Shown here piece by piece: positions 25,801-33,877 of a stretch of DNA of 64,000 nt (within the stretch, counting starts at the first letter, position 1; each line of letters begins with the position of its first letter). The position numbers and the translations under genes were made by a program. Origin of the DNA: Cytophagales bacterium (GTDB taxonomy: Bacteria > Bacteroidota > Bacteroidia > Cytophagales > Cyclobacteriaceae); the NCBI GenBank assembly GCA_033344775.1, contig JAWPMT010000006.1, positions 434,001-498,000 of the forward strand. Reading direction: 5' to 3'. The notes beneath the pieces are model-generated. The model saw only the letters and a program-made list of their open reading frames with translations, searched no databases and was not told where the DNA came from.

Positions 25801-27141
25801 TTACTTGAAAAAACGTTCAACGACATGGATACACTCCGGCTTGGAAAGCACCACGACCCGATCCTTGGGTTCGAACTGAAAGTTTCCTCTTACAGTATAC
25901 CCCCGATTTTTTCGGATGACGCCACCGATGATGGCTGTTCTTGGGAAATCCAGGTTGCGTAACTCGCGTTGTAAGATTTTTGAATTGTCCAGCACCTCAA
26001 ATTCCAGGATTTCCGCATCCACGCCGTGGATACTGGTCAGGTTGATCACCTGTCCCCTACGAATGTATCGGAAAATAAAGTTTGCCGCGATCAGTTTCTT
26101 GTTGATCAGCGTATCTACCCCGATGCTCTGTGACAAATGGATGTAATCCATGTTTTCCACGAGGGCAATGGTCTTTTTCACGCCAGCGTTTTTGGCCGCC
26201 AGGGACGAAATGATGTTCGTTTCTGAGTTACCCGTTACGGCAACGAAGGCATCCATGTGGTCAATCCCTTCTTCACGGAGCTTTTCCACGTCCCGACCAT
26301 CACCATGGATGATCATCGTGTCTGCCAGGTCATCTGCCAGATTGAAACACTTTTCTTTGTTTTGCTCGACGAGTTTGATGTTGTATTTCTTGCTCAGCTG
26401 ACGCGCGATGTGTGTGCCCATCTTAGATCCACCAAGAATCATGATGTTCTTCACATCAACTCTACGTTTCCCGGCCAGGTCCATCACGCGATTTACGCCA
26501 TCAGGCTGCGCAATGAAATAGGCATGGTCCTGGTTTTTGAACTTGTTTTCACCGTGTGGCAAAATGGTTTCATTATCCCGTAGGATGGCCACCGTGGTGA
26601 AATTATGGTCAGGGTTGAGGTAGGCTGTTTCCGTTAAGGTTTTGCCGAACAGTTCCGAGTTTTCATCCACGGTAATCCCGATGAGGGACAGCATGCCTTT
26701 CTCAAACTCGAACGTATCGGTCATGGCTGTTTCTTTCAACAGCCGCTTTACCTCTTTTGCGGCAAGCGATTCCGGCGAGATGATTTCGTCGATACCGATG
26801 TTGCGCAGGTCCAGCTTTTCGCGCTGGTGCAAAAACTCGATGTTGGAAACGCGCGCGATGGTGCGCTTTACTCCCAATTGTTTGCCAATGATCGCCGTAG
26901 CGATATTGGTTTCCTGGTCAGAAGTAACCGCGATGAGCATATCGGATTTCGATATGTTCGCTTCTTCCAAAACACTGATGGACGTAGAGCTGCCCCGAAT
27001 GGTATGCACATCCAGGGTGTTTGCGGCATGGCTCAGGACTTCTTCATCGAGATCCAACAACACAATGTCTTGCTCCTCGTATGCCAATAGTTTTGCCAAG
27101 TGGAAACCAAGGTCCCCAGCACCGGCAATAATGATCCTCAT
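25801..27141 (-). CDS. trkA: Trk potassium uptake regulatory subunit TrkA
   Basis: A 446-residue soluble protein with two RCK modules. The first Rossmann fold begins at MRIIIAGAGDLGFHLAK (residue 1), with LLDLDEE as the nucleotide-ribose acidic end. The second begins near residue 234 (NIMILGGSKMGTHIARQL). Each is followed by a TrkA_C-type domain. TrkA binds NAD(H)/ATP and gates TrkH. It is the first gene of the trkA-trkH-lgt transcript. Confidence 0.96.
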   Translation of the reverse strand: MRIIIAGAGDLGFHLAKLLAYEEQDIVLLDLDEEVLSHAANTLDVHTIRGSSTSISVLEEANISKSDMLIAVTSDQETNIATAIIGKQLGVKRTIARVSNIEFLHQREKLDLRNIGIDEIISPESLAAKEVKRLLKETAMTDTFEFEKGMLSLIGITVDENSELFGKTLTETAYLNPDHNFTTVAILRDNETILPHGENKFKNQDHAYFIAQPDGVNRVMDLAGKRRVDVKNIMILGGSKMGTHIARQLSKKYNIKLVEQNKEKCFNLADDLADTMIIHGDGRDVEKLREEGIDHMDAFVAVTGNSETNIISSLAAKNAGVKKTIALVENMDYIHLSQSIGVDTLINKKLIAANFIFRYIRRGQVINLTSIHGVDAEILEFEVLDNSKILQRELRNLDFPRTAIIGGVIRKNRGYTVRGNFQFEPKDRVVVLSKPECIHVVERFFK

Positions 27142-27465
27142 GGTAGCTTACAACCTTAAAGCGGGCAAATATAGTGGAAACAACAAACGCGGAACCCACC
27201 CGAAAGGTTCATTTCGACTAGCTGCATCAAATCACTGACTGAATGGTTTATCTCCCCGACTGAACCGGGTAGTGGGATTAGAGGAGGACTGTGGTTTTCT
27301 GTTCCTTGCTCATGGTCCATGAGCGCCAATGTTCAAAAAGCCTAAATTCTTGTAGGTGTCGGCGTTGTTTGGGAGGATAAATTAGTAGATTAGTGAGATG
27401 TATAGGAAGTAGATGGAATTTTGTTCTTTCTATTTTGATGTTATGCATTACTAAAAACAGAGTAA
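27142..27465. other. Intergenic region, left border of accessory island
   Basis: No coding frame is seen. It contains an 8-bp perfect inverted repeat GCTCATGG/CCATGAGC (27308-27324, one-base spacer). Base composition becomes clearly AT-richer from about 27400 onward, where the DUF4062 gene begins. Confidence 0.4.
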
Positions 27466-28599
27466 ATGGCCAACTTAAAAATATTTGTATCCTCGACTTG
27501 TTATGATCTAAATATAGTTAGAGGACAACTACGTACTTTTATTTCTGAACTTGGGTATGAGCCAGTAATGAGCGATTACAATGATGTTTTGTATGATCCA
27601 AGAGATCACACTCATGAGAGTTGTATTAAGGAAATCCAAAGTGCTGATATGGTTGTTCTAATTGTTGGCTCTAGGTTCGGAGGAAAGGCAGTTCCTAAAG
27701 CCGTGGAATCAATAGATATTGATTCACTAAAAAACTTATCTAAATCTCCTAAATTTTTAGATGATAGTAATATTTCAATTACGCAACTTGAGGTATTAAA
27801 AGCGATCGAGCTTGAAATTCCAATCTTTACATTTATTGATAGTAAGGTTTCACATGACCATCTTTTCTATGAGAAAAATAAAGGCAAAAGAGGCTTTCTA
27901 AAAGGTGTTGATTTTCCTTCAATAGACAAAACTGAAACTGCAGTCTTTATTTTTGAATTTATAAACTTCATTAGGCATAGAACAAAAAACAACTCAATTG
28001 TAGATTTTACAAAGTACGATGATATCAAGGATTTTCTCACAAAACAGTGGTCTGCATTGTTTCAAAGATTACTCTATGAACAAAAAACTAAAAAGGCAGA
28101 AGTTAGAAGGTTTGATTTCCTAACATCACAATTAACAGACATAAAAACAACTCTTCTCACTTCCATTACTAATTCTGATTTAAAAGACACTGCTCGAGGG
28201 GCAATCAAATTTAGAAGACTAATCGATTTCTTGTCCGGAATTTCTGGGGAAAAGCAAAACGAAATATTGCTCTCGGACAAATCTTTTGATGACGTAATTA
28301 AAGCTTGTGACATTGTTGAAAGTAGAAGATCCGAAGGAACAGGATTTTCTTCAAGGAATCAATTTTTGATAAAAAAAGATGGCACTTTTTTTCAGTTACG
28401 TTTCCCGATCGAAATGGAAAGAATGTCACCTCACTGGGCTGATTTTAAAGAATTGAGTGAGGAATCGAAAAAAGCTATAATAAATGCAGTATTGGATAAT
28501 GAAGATCATAGGATGCGAAACCTTAGATATGTAAATGAGGATTTTGAAGAATACATTTCTAATAAGATGAGCGATTCTGAAAATGAAGAAGATGCATAA
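27466..28599 (+). CDS. DUF4062 domain protein (possible defence protein)
   Basis: A 377-residue soluble protein. The N-terminal 100 residues fit DUF4062: KIFVSSTCYDLNIVRGQL opens a Rossmann-like fold, followed by VMSDYNDVLYDPRDHTHESC and MVVLIVGSRFGG near residue 62. DUF4062 is usually fused to STAND/NACHT ATPases or found in TIR-like contexts; here there is no ATPase. The rest is a helical region of unknown type with a highly acidic C-terminus. Composition is visibly AT-richer than the housekeeping genes, and it sits beside REP hairpins and an antitoxin remnant, so horizontal acquisition is likely. Antiphage function is inference only. Confidence 0.75.
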   Translation: MANLKIFVSSTCYDLNIVRGQLRTFISELGYEPVMSDYNDVLYDPRDHTHESCIKEIQSADMVVLIVGSRFGGKAVPKAVESIDIDSLKNLSKSPKFLDDSNISITQLEVLKAIELEIPIFTFIDSKVSHDHLFYEKNKGKRGFLKGVDFPSIDKTETAVFIFEFINFIRHRTKNNSIVDFTKYDDIKDFLTKQWSALFQRLLYEQKTKKAEVRRFDFLTSQLTDIKTTLLTSITNSDLKDTARGAIKFRRLIDFLSGISGEKQNEILLSDKSFDDVIKACDIVESRRSEGTGFSSRNQFLIKKDGTFFQLRFPIEMERMSPHWADFKELSEESKKAIINAVLDNEDHRMRNLRYVNEDFEEYISNKMSDSENEEDA

Positions 28600-28706
28600 C
28601 AAATGCTAACAATAAATTTTGAGAAAGCGTGGCTATCGCGAGACCGGAAGTTGTGCTTTATAACTCCTAATCATCATATCTCGGCGTTATGGAATTATAC
28701 CCCTCT
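28600..28706. other. Short intergenic stretch before REP hairpins
   Basis: No gene or clear regulatory signal is seen between the DUF4062 stop and the REP-like pair. Confidence 0.4.
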
Positions 28707-28757
28707 AGTCGTAGTTTGAACTACGACTTCATATACGAGCGTAGGTTCAATCTACGC
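28707..28757. repeat. Pair of REP-like hairpins
   Basis: Hairpin 1 is AGTCGTAGTT-tg-AACTACGACT (28707-28728), a perfect 10-bp stem. Hairpin 2 is GCGTAG-GTTCAAT-CTACGC (28739-28757), with further pairing inside the loop. They are separated by ten bases containing ACGA. Two similar but distinct hairpins side by side is the form of REP/BIME elements mobilised by RAYT (TnpA-REP) transposases. No RAYT is in the window. Confidence 0.65.
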
Positions 28758-28764
28758 CCAGTAA

Positions 28765-29070
28765 CAGCTTTTAACCCAATTTATATATGTAACAAGCATT
28801 CCCGGATTAGAACAATACTTCAACGATGAACACTGGGATGAATTTTCAGAATTTTGCCCCGAACCAACTGATTCCGATCAATTTCATTTACTGACTCAGA
28901 AAATTGGCGACAGGGAAATAGCTAAGGTAATCTGGCTAAGACGGGAGGAACATTCTTTGCACTGGATCCACAGCACTGTTCCAGCACTAGAAGGTCTAAC
29001 ACCGCTGGATTGCTTGTCCACATTGGAACTTACCAATCGTCTAAAAGTATGCTTACTTAGAATGCCATAA
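28765..29070 (+). pseudogene. Decayed MbcA/ParS/Xre-type antitoxin (DUF2384-like), start missing
   Basis: A plus-strand frame of 101 codons ends at TAA 29070. It has no ATG, GTG or TTG near its head and begins directly after the REP pair. Its C-terminal part (about residues 63-101) reads LHWIHSTVPALEGLTPLDCL followed by a short helix ending LLRMP. This matches the toxin-binding domain of MbcA/ParS/Xre antitoxins (W-x-x-T-P/V-P-A-L-G-G-x-T-P-L-D/E-x-L). The cognate RES or COG5654-type toxin gene is absent. I infer that the N-terminal part was lost, possibly with REP insertion. Confidence 0.5.
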
Positions 29071-29242
29071 CTATCAAGACCACCGAGTCCAACCACTTTT
29101 GGAGCCGTATTTTTCTCACCAAAATAGGCGGAAATATCGTATTAAAGACGTTGCAACGAAGTTGAGGTTTGAAAGAATACCCTAGTTTAGGTCTTGTCAT
29201 TCCCGAGGTAGAACAGGGAGCGATTCTTAAGCTAAGCATCCA
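29071..29242. other. Intergenic stretch, no gene recognised
   Basis: No convincing reading frame, hairpin or promoter could be defended between the antitoxin remnant and the exported EreA/ChaN-like gene. Confidence 0.35.
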
Positions 29243-30337
29243 ATGAAGCACGTATTAACTCTCCTATTTTTTTTCCTTTTTGCACATTTACAATATGGTC
29301 AAACCAGTAACTGTTTCGATTTGTCGTATGACAGGGACATTGAAGGAACTGCGGGATTAGGCTTACTTGACGAATATAGCGTTTTCTTTTTGGGTGAGAC
29401 GCATAATATAGGGGGTAATGACCTGATGGATTATGCATTGCTTACTCATCTAAACAATACGCAAGAAGTAACCCATTTCATCAAAGAGGGGACCTATAGT
29501 TTCATTTTCCTCCTTGCTCAATACATTGAAACTTCTGACCCTCAATACCTCGATTTTCTGGGTTTTCCTTTACCTAAAGAAGAGCGGGAATTTGTTGAAC
29601 GATTGGCCAATTTCAATAAAAAAGTACCCGAGGATCGGCGAATCAAAGTATATGGCATTGATTCTGAGCCGTTTTATCATTTACCGCTCATGTTGAATGC
29701 TTTGCTGTATAAGCATGGAAATCCACCGCAAATCGTCCAGGAAACATTCGAAAAACTGAAGTCATTTCAGGCCGAAAACTGGACACACTTTATTTCGAAA
29801 AAGGAGAAGAAAGAGATTAAGGAAATTTGGGAAAATGTTAGCCCTATTGTTTCAGCGAATAAAACAGTCTTTCAGGAATACCTTAAGGATGATTTGACCC
29901 ATTTCATGATGGTGCTTGACAATTCAGCTACAGTGAAGCGGTCCGATAGCCAGCTACTTGAAAACTTTTTAAAGCTTCAACAATTAACCGGTGCTGAAAA
30001 ATTCTATTTCTCGTACGGCAGTTTGCACGCGCAAAAGAAAGGTGGGTGGTTAGCTGATCAGATCAATAAATCTTCATTATTTGAAAATAAAGTGTTCTCC
30101 ATCAAGACCATCTACCATCAATCGACCATGTTGTGGGGTGATCAACATCTCCTGGTAAATACTCTGGAAAAAGTCAAGCCAGAAGAAGCCCAGAAGGTAT
30201 TATCCACCTTTGACGATTGTTCAGATGATTTTGCTCTCCTGTCGACAATGGGGTTGTCCTATGAAAATGAATTTGATTTTTTGCTTCTGGCTCGAAACCA
30301 AAATGCCATAACGGTAGAAAGTGAAAAGGACCACTAA
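29243..30337 (+). CDS. Exported EreA/ChaN-like protein
   Basis: A 364-residue protein with a Sec signal peptide (cleavage probably after QYG, near residue 19). The motif VFFLGETHNIGG near residues 46-57 is the GE-x-H signature of the erythromycin esterase/ChaN-like superfamily (EreA, ChaN, TraB-like). YFSYGSLHAQKKGGWLADQ near residue 254 would carry the second conserved His. These proteins have diverse or unknown substrates; antibiotic hydrolysis should not be assumed. It lies in the accessory island, following the antitoxin remnant by about 170 bp. Confidence 0.65.
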   Translation: MKHVLTLLFFFLFAHLQYGQTSNCFDLSYDRDIEGTAGLGLLDEYSVFFLGETHNIGGNDLMDYALLTHLNNTQEVTHFIKEGTYSFIFLLAQYIETSDPQYLDFLGFPLPKEEREFVERLANFNKKVPEDRRIKVYGIDSEPFYHLPLMLNALLYKHGNPPQIVQETFEKLKSFQAENWTHFISKKEKKEIKEIWENVSPIVSANKTVFQEYLKDDLTHFMMVLDNSATVKRSDSQLLENFLKLQQLTGAEKFYFSYGSLHAQKKGGWLADQINKSSLFENKVFSIKTIYHQSTMLWGDQHLLVNTLEKVKPEEAQKVLSTFDDCSDDFALLSTMGLSYENEFDFLLLARNQNAITVESEKDH

Positions 30338-30437
30338 TCCCTCTGATTCTCGAAACACGAGGCGCCTGGCATAGAAATTGTGAATTACAGCTCATTGAAT
30401 AATTCATGCTTACTTACAATTACGAAGCCTCAACAAA

Positions 30438-30857
30438 ATGAAGAAGATTAGAATAACACTACTTTTATCGACACTGATAGCTTGCTTCCTGGTAACCGGA
30501 TGTTCAGAGAACGAAGCGGTTCCGGAAATAATCGAATTGAACGGCACCTATGAAGGGACTTTTACCGTCGAATACTTAAATGGGGGCCAGACCCAGAGCA
30601 ATCCAGTCACCATTACTTTTTCCGACGGCACTTTTACTTCTACAGCAGGAGAAAACAGGTTTCCTGCCGGAGGAAGTGGCACCTATGAAGTCGGTATTAG
30701 TTCAGTTATTTTCACAGATGTGAATATTTGGACAGCAGATTTTGATTGGAACTTAGTACTCAATGGAGAATATACTGTTACGGTAACCGGCGGGATGATC
30801 ACCCTTTCTGCCAGAAAAAATGATGTGGGTGTCTACACGTACGAATTGGTTAGATAA
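30438..30857 (+). CDS. Small lipoprotein, function unknown
   Basis: A 139-residue lipoprotein with the signal LIACFLVTGCS (Cys near residue 22). The mature part is beta-rich with LNGTYEGTFTVEY, VTITFSDGTFTS and RFPAGGSGTYEV, the pattern of small lipocalin-like or META-like lipoproteins common in Bacteroidota. No partner or substrate can be assigned. Confidence 0.7.
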   Translation: MKKIRITLLLSTLIACFLVTGCSENEAVPEIIELNGTYEGTFTVEYLNGGQTQSNPVTITFSDGTFTSTAGENRFPAGGSGTYEVGISSVIFTDVNIWTADFDWNLVLNGEYTVTVTGGMITLSARKNDVGVYTYELVR

Positions 30858-30946
30858 CTGCGTTATTCAATGAATAGCTAAGATTAAATCTACTTGCACT
30901 AATTCCGAATTCAATTTTTGTTCATCTTCTTCCATATCTTTAACCT

Positions 30947-31126
30947 ATGAACAAACAAGTAGCAATTGACTCCATCAAAGACATGCCTCAAGATTTCGAG
31001 TTGGATGAGTTAATTGAACGATTGGTGGTACTGGAGAAAATTGAGAAAGGAAGGAAGGACGTCCAGAAGGGAAATACTTTTTCTCATCAAGAAGCTAAAG
31101 GCAAACTGAATAAGTGGTTGAAGTAA
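30947..31126 (+). CDS. Antitoxin of ParE-type TA pair
   Basis: A 59-residue acidic/helical protein (ATG at 30947). It begins MNKQVAIDSIKDMPQDFELD and continues DELIERLVVLEKIEKG, ending in a basic helix KGKLNKWLK. The fold pattern resembles small Bacteroidota antitoxins paired with ParE toxins. Its stop codon overlaps the toxin start by 13 bp, the usual translational coupling of antitoxin-toxin operons. It should bind and neutralise the toxin and may autoregulate the promoter. Confidence 0.8.
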   Translation: MNKQVAIDSIKDMPQDFELDELIERLVVLEKIEKGRKDVQKGNTFSHQEAKGKLNKWLK

Positions 31127-31398
31127 TTTGGACAAACAACGCTTTATTAGATCTAAATGAAATTGGTGAATACATAGCAAAAGATTCACCAAAATATGCG
31201 GAAATAACCGTATCGAAGCTCTACTACAAGGTAGAAGTTCTTGTAGAATACCCCAAAATTGGACGAGTCGTTCCAGAGGCTGAACGAGAGAACTTACGAG
31301 AATTAATCGAAGGAAATTATCGAATCATTTATGAGATAGCTGAAGATTCTATTTATATCATGTCTGTTCATCACAGTTCACAGATGTTAAGAATTTAG
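31114..31398 (+). CDS. RelE/ParE family toxin
   Basis: A 94-residue protein with the ParE/RelE fold: MVEVIWTNNALLDLNEIGEY opens with the typical strand-helix, LVEYPKIGRVVPE follows, and RELIEGNYRIIYEI then IYIMSVHHSSQ form the sheet with the conserved Arg and Tyr positions. The start is a GTG at 31114 inside the antitoxin gene. ParE toxins inhibit gyrase, RelE toxins cut ribosome-bound mRNA; spacing and sequence fit ParE better, but the target is not certain. Confidence 0.88.
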   Translation: MVEVIWTNNALLDLNEIGEYIAKDSPKYAEITVSKLYYKVEVLVEYPKIGRVVPEAERENLRELIEGNYRIIYEIAEDSIYIMSVHHSSQMLRI

Positions 31399-31436
31399 AA
31401 TAATGAAACCCCTAATCTCTTGTTTCGCAGATAACA

Positions 31437-31631
31437 ATGGCCAAACCAAGAAGAAGATACGTAGCTAAAGGAGTTTCCGGAGGGTGGAGGATTTGGAACA
31501 ACAAAACCAAAAAATGGTGGGGTGAATTGTACGAACGGCAACCCGATGAATTACTGGAAGAATTGAATGGACCAAAAAGGCCTGAAACGCTGGTACAGTT
31601 GACGAGGAAATACCAGTTAGATAAAAGGTAA
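31437..31631 (+). CDS. Small basic protein, function unknown
   Basis: A 64-residue protein, MAKPRRRYVAKGVSGGWRIW at the start, strongly basic and rich in Trp. It contains a GGWRIWNNKTKKWWGE block that reads like a compact beta hairpin, and a helical C-terminus. It follows the toxin gene by 38 bp. No family is recognised. Its reality is supported by composition and absence of competing frames, but the length leaves doubt. Confidence 0.45.
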   Translation: MAKPRRRYVAKGVSGGWRIWNNKTKKWWGELYERQPDELLEELNGPKRPETLVQLTRKYQLDKR

Positions 31632-31656
31632 TATCACTTTAACAACTGTTGGACTA

Positions 31657-31932
31657 ATGGAATTGGACAGTTTAAAGCTCGTTTTGGAAGAAACCATTGA
31701 ACTGCTATTAAGTGGAAATGAAATGGCTTTTGATGGAACAATACCTGCGGAGTTAGCGGAAGAATTGCGAACCTTCGTGCAAAAAATTGAACGGGAAGAA
31801 GCGTTTGATCGGGATTACTTGATCGTGCTTTTTCTACCAACCGCTCCCATTCAAGAGTGCTCAATGGCTAATGGATGGTCCGAGAATTATTATAAAATAG
31901 CTTCGAGATTTGATAAGGGGATTGAGATCTAA
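31657..31932 (+). CDS. Small acidic protein, function unknown
   Basis: A 91-residue acidic, soluble protein. The first half is two helices (ELDSLKLVLEETIELLLSG and AELAEELRTFVQKIE), and the second half contains LIVLFLPTAPIQECSMANGW, a patch that reads like a conserved core. It lies 25 bp downstream of the small basic gene. I recognise no named family. Confidence 0.5.
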   Translation: MELDSLKLVLEETIELLLSGNEMAFDGTIPAELAEELRTFVQKIEREEAFDRDYLIVLFLPTAPIQECSMANGWSENYYKIASRFDKGIEI

Positions 31933-31939
31933 GCCATGT

Positions 31940-32389
31940 TCATAACTCATCCCCATTATCCGGACCAATACCTGGTGGGTTGAACAACCCCCAGTGGTCT
32001 ACTTCATAGTTCCATCGGTCAAATGTGGCCACCCAACCGATGAATAAAAGTCGATATTCCTCCACTGCCTGACGAAGCAGATCGAAGTACTGAGTTTCCT
32101 TGAAACCATACATTCGAAGCGAATGTGTATTTACGATGAGCTCCCTGGCCGATTTCCTAATGATCGCCGCATTCTCCATTTTGATGTCGTATAACTCCCC
32201 AGACTCTGCACCCGAAACCTTGACCGATAAATTGGCCGCATCTTCTGACATCCATCCTGCGATTTCTTTCAGTTCTTCATTATCCTCCGGGATAAGGTCC
32301 AGGATTCTTCGGGTCAGTTCATCAATCTCCTGACCCTTTTTTAAGATCGGAAGTTTTCTTCCGTCCGGAATTTCGTCATCGTCGAACAT
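31940..32389 (-). CDS. Conserved hypothetical protein
   Basis: A 149-residue soluble, mostly helical protein. The ATG at 32389 (MFDDDEIPDGRKLPIL) is chosen; the upstream in-frame start at 32491 would read through a GC-rich hairpin repeat and yields an implausible N-terminus. The C-terminal part has LLRQAVEEYRLLFIGWVATF and DRWNYEVDHWGLFNPPGIGP. No family is recognised. It is convergent with the plus-strand small gene (stop at 31932) and follows the AGCS transporter gene on the same strand. Confidence 0.65.
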   Translation of the reverse strand: MFDDDEIPDGRKLPILKKGQEIDELTRRILDLIPEDNEELKEIAGWMSEDAANLSVKVSGAESGELYDIKMENAAIIRKSARELIVNTHSLRMYGFKETQYFDLLRQAVEEYRLLFIGWVATFDRWNYEVDHWGLFNPPGIGPDNGDEL

Positions 32390-32409
32390 GGTGGGTTGTT
32401 TTTTTAAAG

Positions 32410-32450
32410 ATTCCCCCTTTGCTAAAGGGGTGGTCCTAGACCGGGGGATT
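32410..32450. repeat. GC-rich branched hairpin repeat
   Basis: An outer CCCCC/GGGGG stem encloses two small stems, CCCCTTT-GCT-AAAGGGG and GGTC-CTA-GACC. The inner and outer stems compete for the same C-run. I recognise this CCCCCTTTGCTAAAGGGG type as a common intergenic repeat of Bacteroidota genomes. Only one copy is in the window. Confidence 0.55.
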
Positions 32451-32459
32451 ATTAGAAAA

Positions 32460-33809
32460 TCAAACCTTACTAAAATAAGTCTTTGCAGCATCCAGGGCCT
32501 TAGGTGCCAAAACCAGGGCCGATATCATGGTCGGTATCGCCATGAGCCCATAAGCGATGAACACCAGGTTCACCACGACGTTCAATGAAGCGACCGATCC
32601 AAGGATCACCAGGCCAACATACCAATAATTGAAATACTTACCGTATTCAGCACCGACGAGGTATGAAAAGCACTTTTGTCCATAGTAGGAAAGCCCAAAA
32701 ATGGTCGTGATCGCAAAGATCATTACCGTAAGGATCAACACGTAAGGACCAACATAAGGCAATGCCGCATCAAAAGCTTTGGCTGTGAGTGTGATGCCAT
32801 TGGATTCTGGCAATTGCCAAACCCCCGTGATTAGGATACATAGACCGGTCATGGTACAGATCACCAACGTATCAATTGCGGGTCCTAGCATGGCCACCAA
32901 ACCTTCTCGTACAGGTTCTTTCGTTTTTGCGGCTCCATGCATCATGGGTGCAGTACCAATTCCAGCTTCGTTTGAGAAAGCGGCTCTTTTAGCTCCTTCG
33001 ATGATAATCGCCCCGACAGCACCGCCCAGCGCGGCTTTGGCTGTAAAAGCATCCTGAATGATTAGTCCTAAGGAGGGAAGAATTTCAGTGAAATTGATGA
33101 GCAGGATCAATACAACAGATACCACATACAAGACCACCATCGCTGGAACAAGCTTGGCAGCGACAGAACCAATTCTTTTGATTCCTCCCAGAATAACCAT
33201 GGCCACCAAAATGGCGATCACAATGCCCATGCCCAGGTCCAATCCAAAACTTGGTTCAATGCCATTGGGAATAAAAACCACATCTTTCATCACAGCCACC
33301 ATTTGATTGGCTTGAAAAACGGGTGTTGCTCCAAAGAATCCTGCTACGCAGAAAAAAATGGCGAGAGGCTTCCAGTTTTTCCCGAGCCCTTCTCTGATCA
33401 CGTACATGGGTCCCCCTTGAATTTCCCCTAAAGAATCTTTTCCACGGTACATCACCGCCAGCGTACATGTAAAAAACTTGGTGGCGATGCCAAAGAAGGC
33501 ACTGACCCACATCCAGAAAATGGCTCCGGGACCTCCAGCAGCAATGGCTAATGCGACCCCACTGATATTTCCCATTCCGATCGTGGCGGCCAATGCTCCA
33601 GATAAAGCCTGAAAGTGATTGATCTGACCGGGATCGTCGGGGTTATCGTATTTTCCTCTCAAGACATTGATGCCGTGACCCAGGTAGCGAAATGGCAAAA
33701 ACCGGGAATAGATCATGAAAAAGGCACCACCTCCCAGTAGCAAAACAAGTAGTGGAGTGCCCCAGACAAAATCCGAGCCCGCAACGATCAGTTCTTCAAT
33801 TCTTTCCAA
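32460..33809 (-). CDS. Sodium/alanine (AGCS family) symporter
   Basis: A 449-residue membrane protein with about eleven helices. Diagnostic AGCS segments include HFQALSGALAATIGMGNISG near residue 63 (the family signature), GGPMYVIREGLGKNWKPLA near 130, ILGGIKRIGSVAAKLVPAM near 207 and FSNEAGIGTAPMMHGAAKT near 276. These transporters import alanine or glycine with Na+ or H+. It is probably monocistronic, with the GC-rich repeat downstream. Confidence 0.95.
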   Translation of the reverse strand: MERIEELIVAGSDFVWGTPLLVLLLGGGAFFMIYSRFLPFRYLGHGINVLRGKYDNPDDPGQINHFQALSGALAATIGMGNISGVALAIAAGGPGAIFWMWVSAFFGIATKFFTCTLAVMYRGKDSLGEIQGGPMYVIREGLGKNWKPLAIFFCVAGFFGATPVFQANQMVAVMKDVVFIPNGIEPSFGLDLGMGIVIAILVAMVILGGIKRIGSVAAKLVPAMVVLYVVSVVLILLINFTEILPSLGLIIQDAFTAKAALGGAVGAIIIEGAKRAAFSNEAGIGTAPMMHGAAKTKEPVREGLVAMLGPAIDTLVICTMTGLCILITGVWQLPESNGITLTAKAFDAALPYVGPYVLILTVMIFAITTIFGLSYYGQKCFSYLVGAEYGKYFNYWYVGLVILGSVASLNVVVNLVFIAYGLMAIPTMISALVLAPKALDAAKTYFSKV

Positions 33810-33877
33810 TGTCTATTATCTTAATGATTTGAGATGATTCAATTTTATTATGTCACATTGAGGTTCTTGAAATGTGA

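Noticed and set aside
28896-29096. Minus-strand 66-codon frame
   Set aside because: It is the antisense of the antitoxin remnant, whose plus-strand reading matches a known domain.
29243-30337. Macrolide resistance gene (erythromycin esterase)
   Set aside because: Only the GE-x-H superfamily motif is visible and the protein has a signal peptide; resistance function is not supported.
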